This document shows positions 63,994-64,000 of a stretch of DNA of 64,000 nt, in pieces (position 1 is the stretch's first letter; each line of letters starts with the position of its first letter). Source of the DNA: Aureimonas sp. SA4125 (lineage in GTDB: Bacteria; Pseudomonadota; Alphaproteobacteria; Rhizobiales; Rhizobiaceae); the NCBI RefSeq assembly GCF_019973775.1, contig NZ_AP025032.1, forward strand, positions 4,904,067 to 4,968,066. The letters are read 5' to 3'. Both the position numbers and the translations under genes were made by a program. The notes below the pieces were generated by a model. The model did not search any database and was not told where the DNA came from. It saw only the letters and a list, made by a program, of their open reading frames with translations.

Positions 63994-64000
63994 GCGTCAC

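Overview
The window is GC-rich, densely coded chromosomal DNA of an alphaproteobacterium of the order Hyphomicrobiales (Rhizobiales). The evidence is gene order: irr - fabA - fabB - fabI, and dut - coaBC - ubiB - ubiE facing mutM - enoyl-CoA hydratase - rpsT. A typical dispersed palindromic repeat of the order is also present. A member of Aurantimonadaceae or a relative is plausible, but the genus is a guess. No phage, transposase, CRISPR array, rRNA or tRNA was seen.

Layout. 1-7222 is housekeeping: the 3' part of pnp, an ABM-fold monooxygenase, a DUF2937 membrane protein, the fabI/fabB/fabA block, an exported protein, irr and an SH3 protein. 7413-10908 holds a 2-hydroxyacid dehydrogenase, an NTF2-fused flavin monooxygenase and a small HNH protein. 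11587-16404 is a ribose-type (CUT2) sugar ABC operon. 16582-24383 is a GntR-controlled CUT1 sugar uptake and catabolism locus with an esterase, a TIM-barrel isomerase and a Gfo/Idh/MocA oxidoreductase. 24384-26753 holds a decayed substrate-binding-protein fragment, an SDR and a GntR regulator. 26910-29274 is a small-molecule kinase plus class III PLP enzyme pair of the hydroxylysine kinase / phospholyase type.

29328-48764 is the most interesting part: a catabolic island that looks built to open an N-heterocycle or cyclic amide. On the minus strand, in transcription order, lie lysR, pxpA, araC, hyuA, hyuB, a TorT-like binding protein, an ABC ATPase, two permeases, and the FAD, 2Fe-2S and molybdopterin subunits of a xanthine-dehydrogenase-type hydroxylase. 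Divergent from lysR is a four-gene operon: biotin carrier, biotin carboxylase, pxpB and pxpC. These four proteins correspond domain for domain to urea carboxylase (BC, AHS1, AHS2, BCCP), split into genes. A 27-codon relic of a second pxpA lies just after pxpC. Two similar LysR-type boxes, one before each pxp transcript, suggest the two strands are co-regulated. The proposed logic is uptake by the ABC system, hydroxylation next to the ring nitrogen by the molybdenum enzyme to give a lactam, then ATP- and/or biotin-dependent ring opening by HyuAB and PxpABC. The substrate is not known from sequence.

48808-64000 returns to core genes: gyrB, a small lipoprotein, a cytochrome P450, cysK, a GGDEF protein, dut, coaBC with a vapBC module translationally coupled upstream of it, ubiB, ubiE, mutM, enoyl-CoA hydratase and rpsT. 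The rpsT leader has a promoter followed by an attenuator-like hairpin. A 620-bp AT-richer noncoding stretch and a rhodanese gene close the window.
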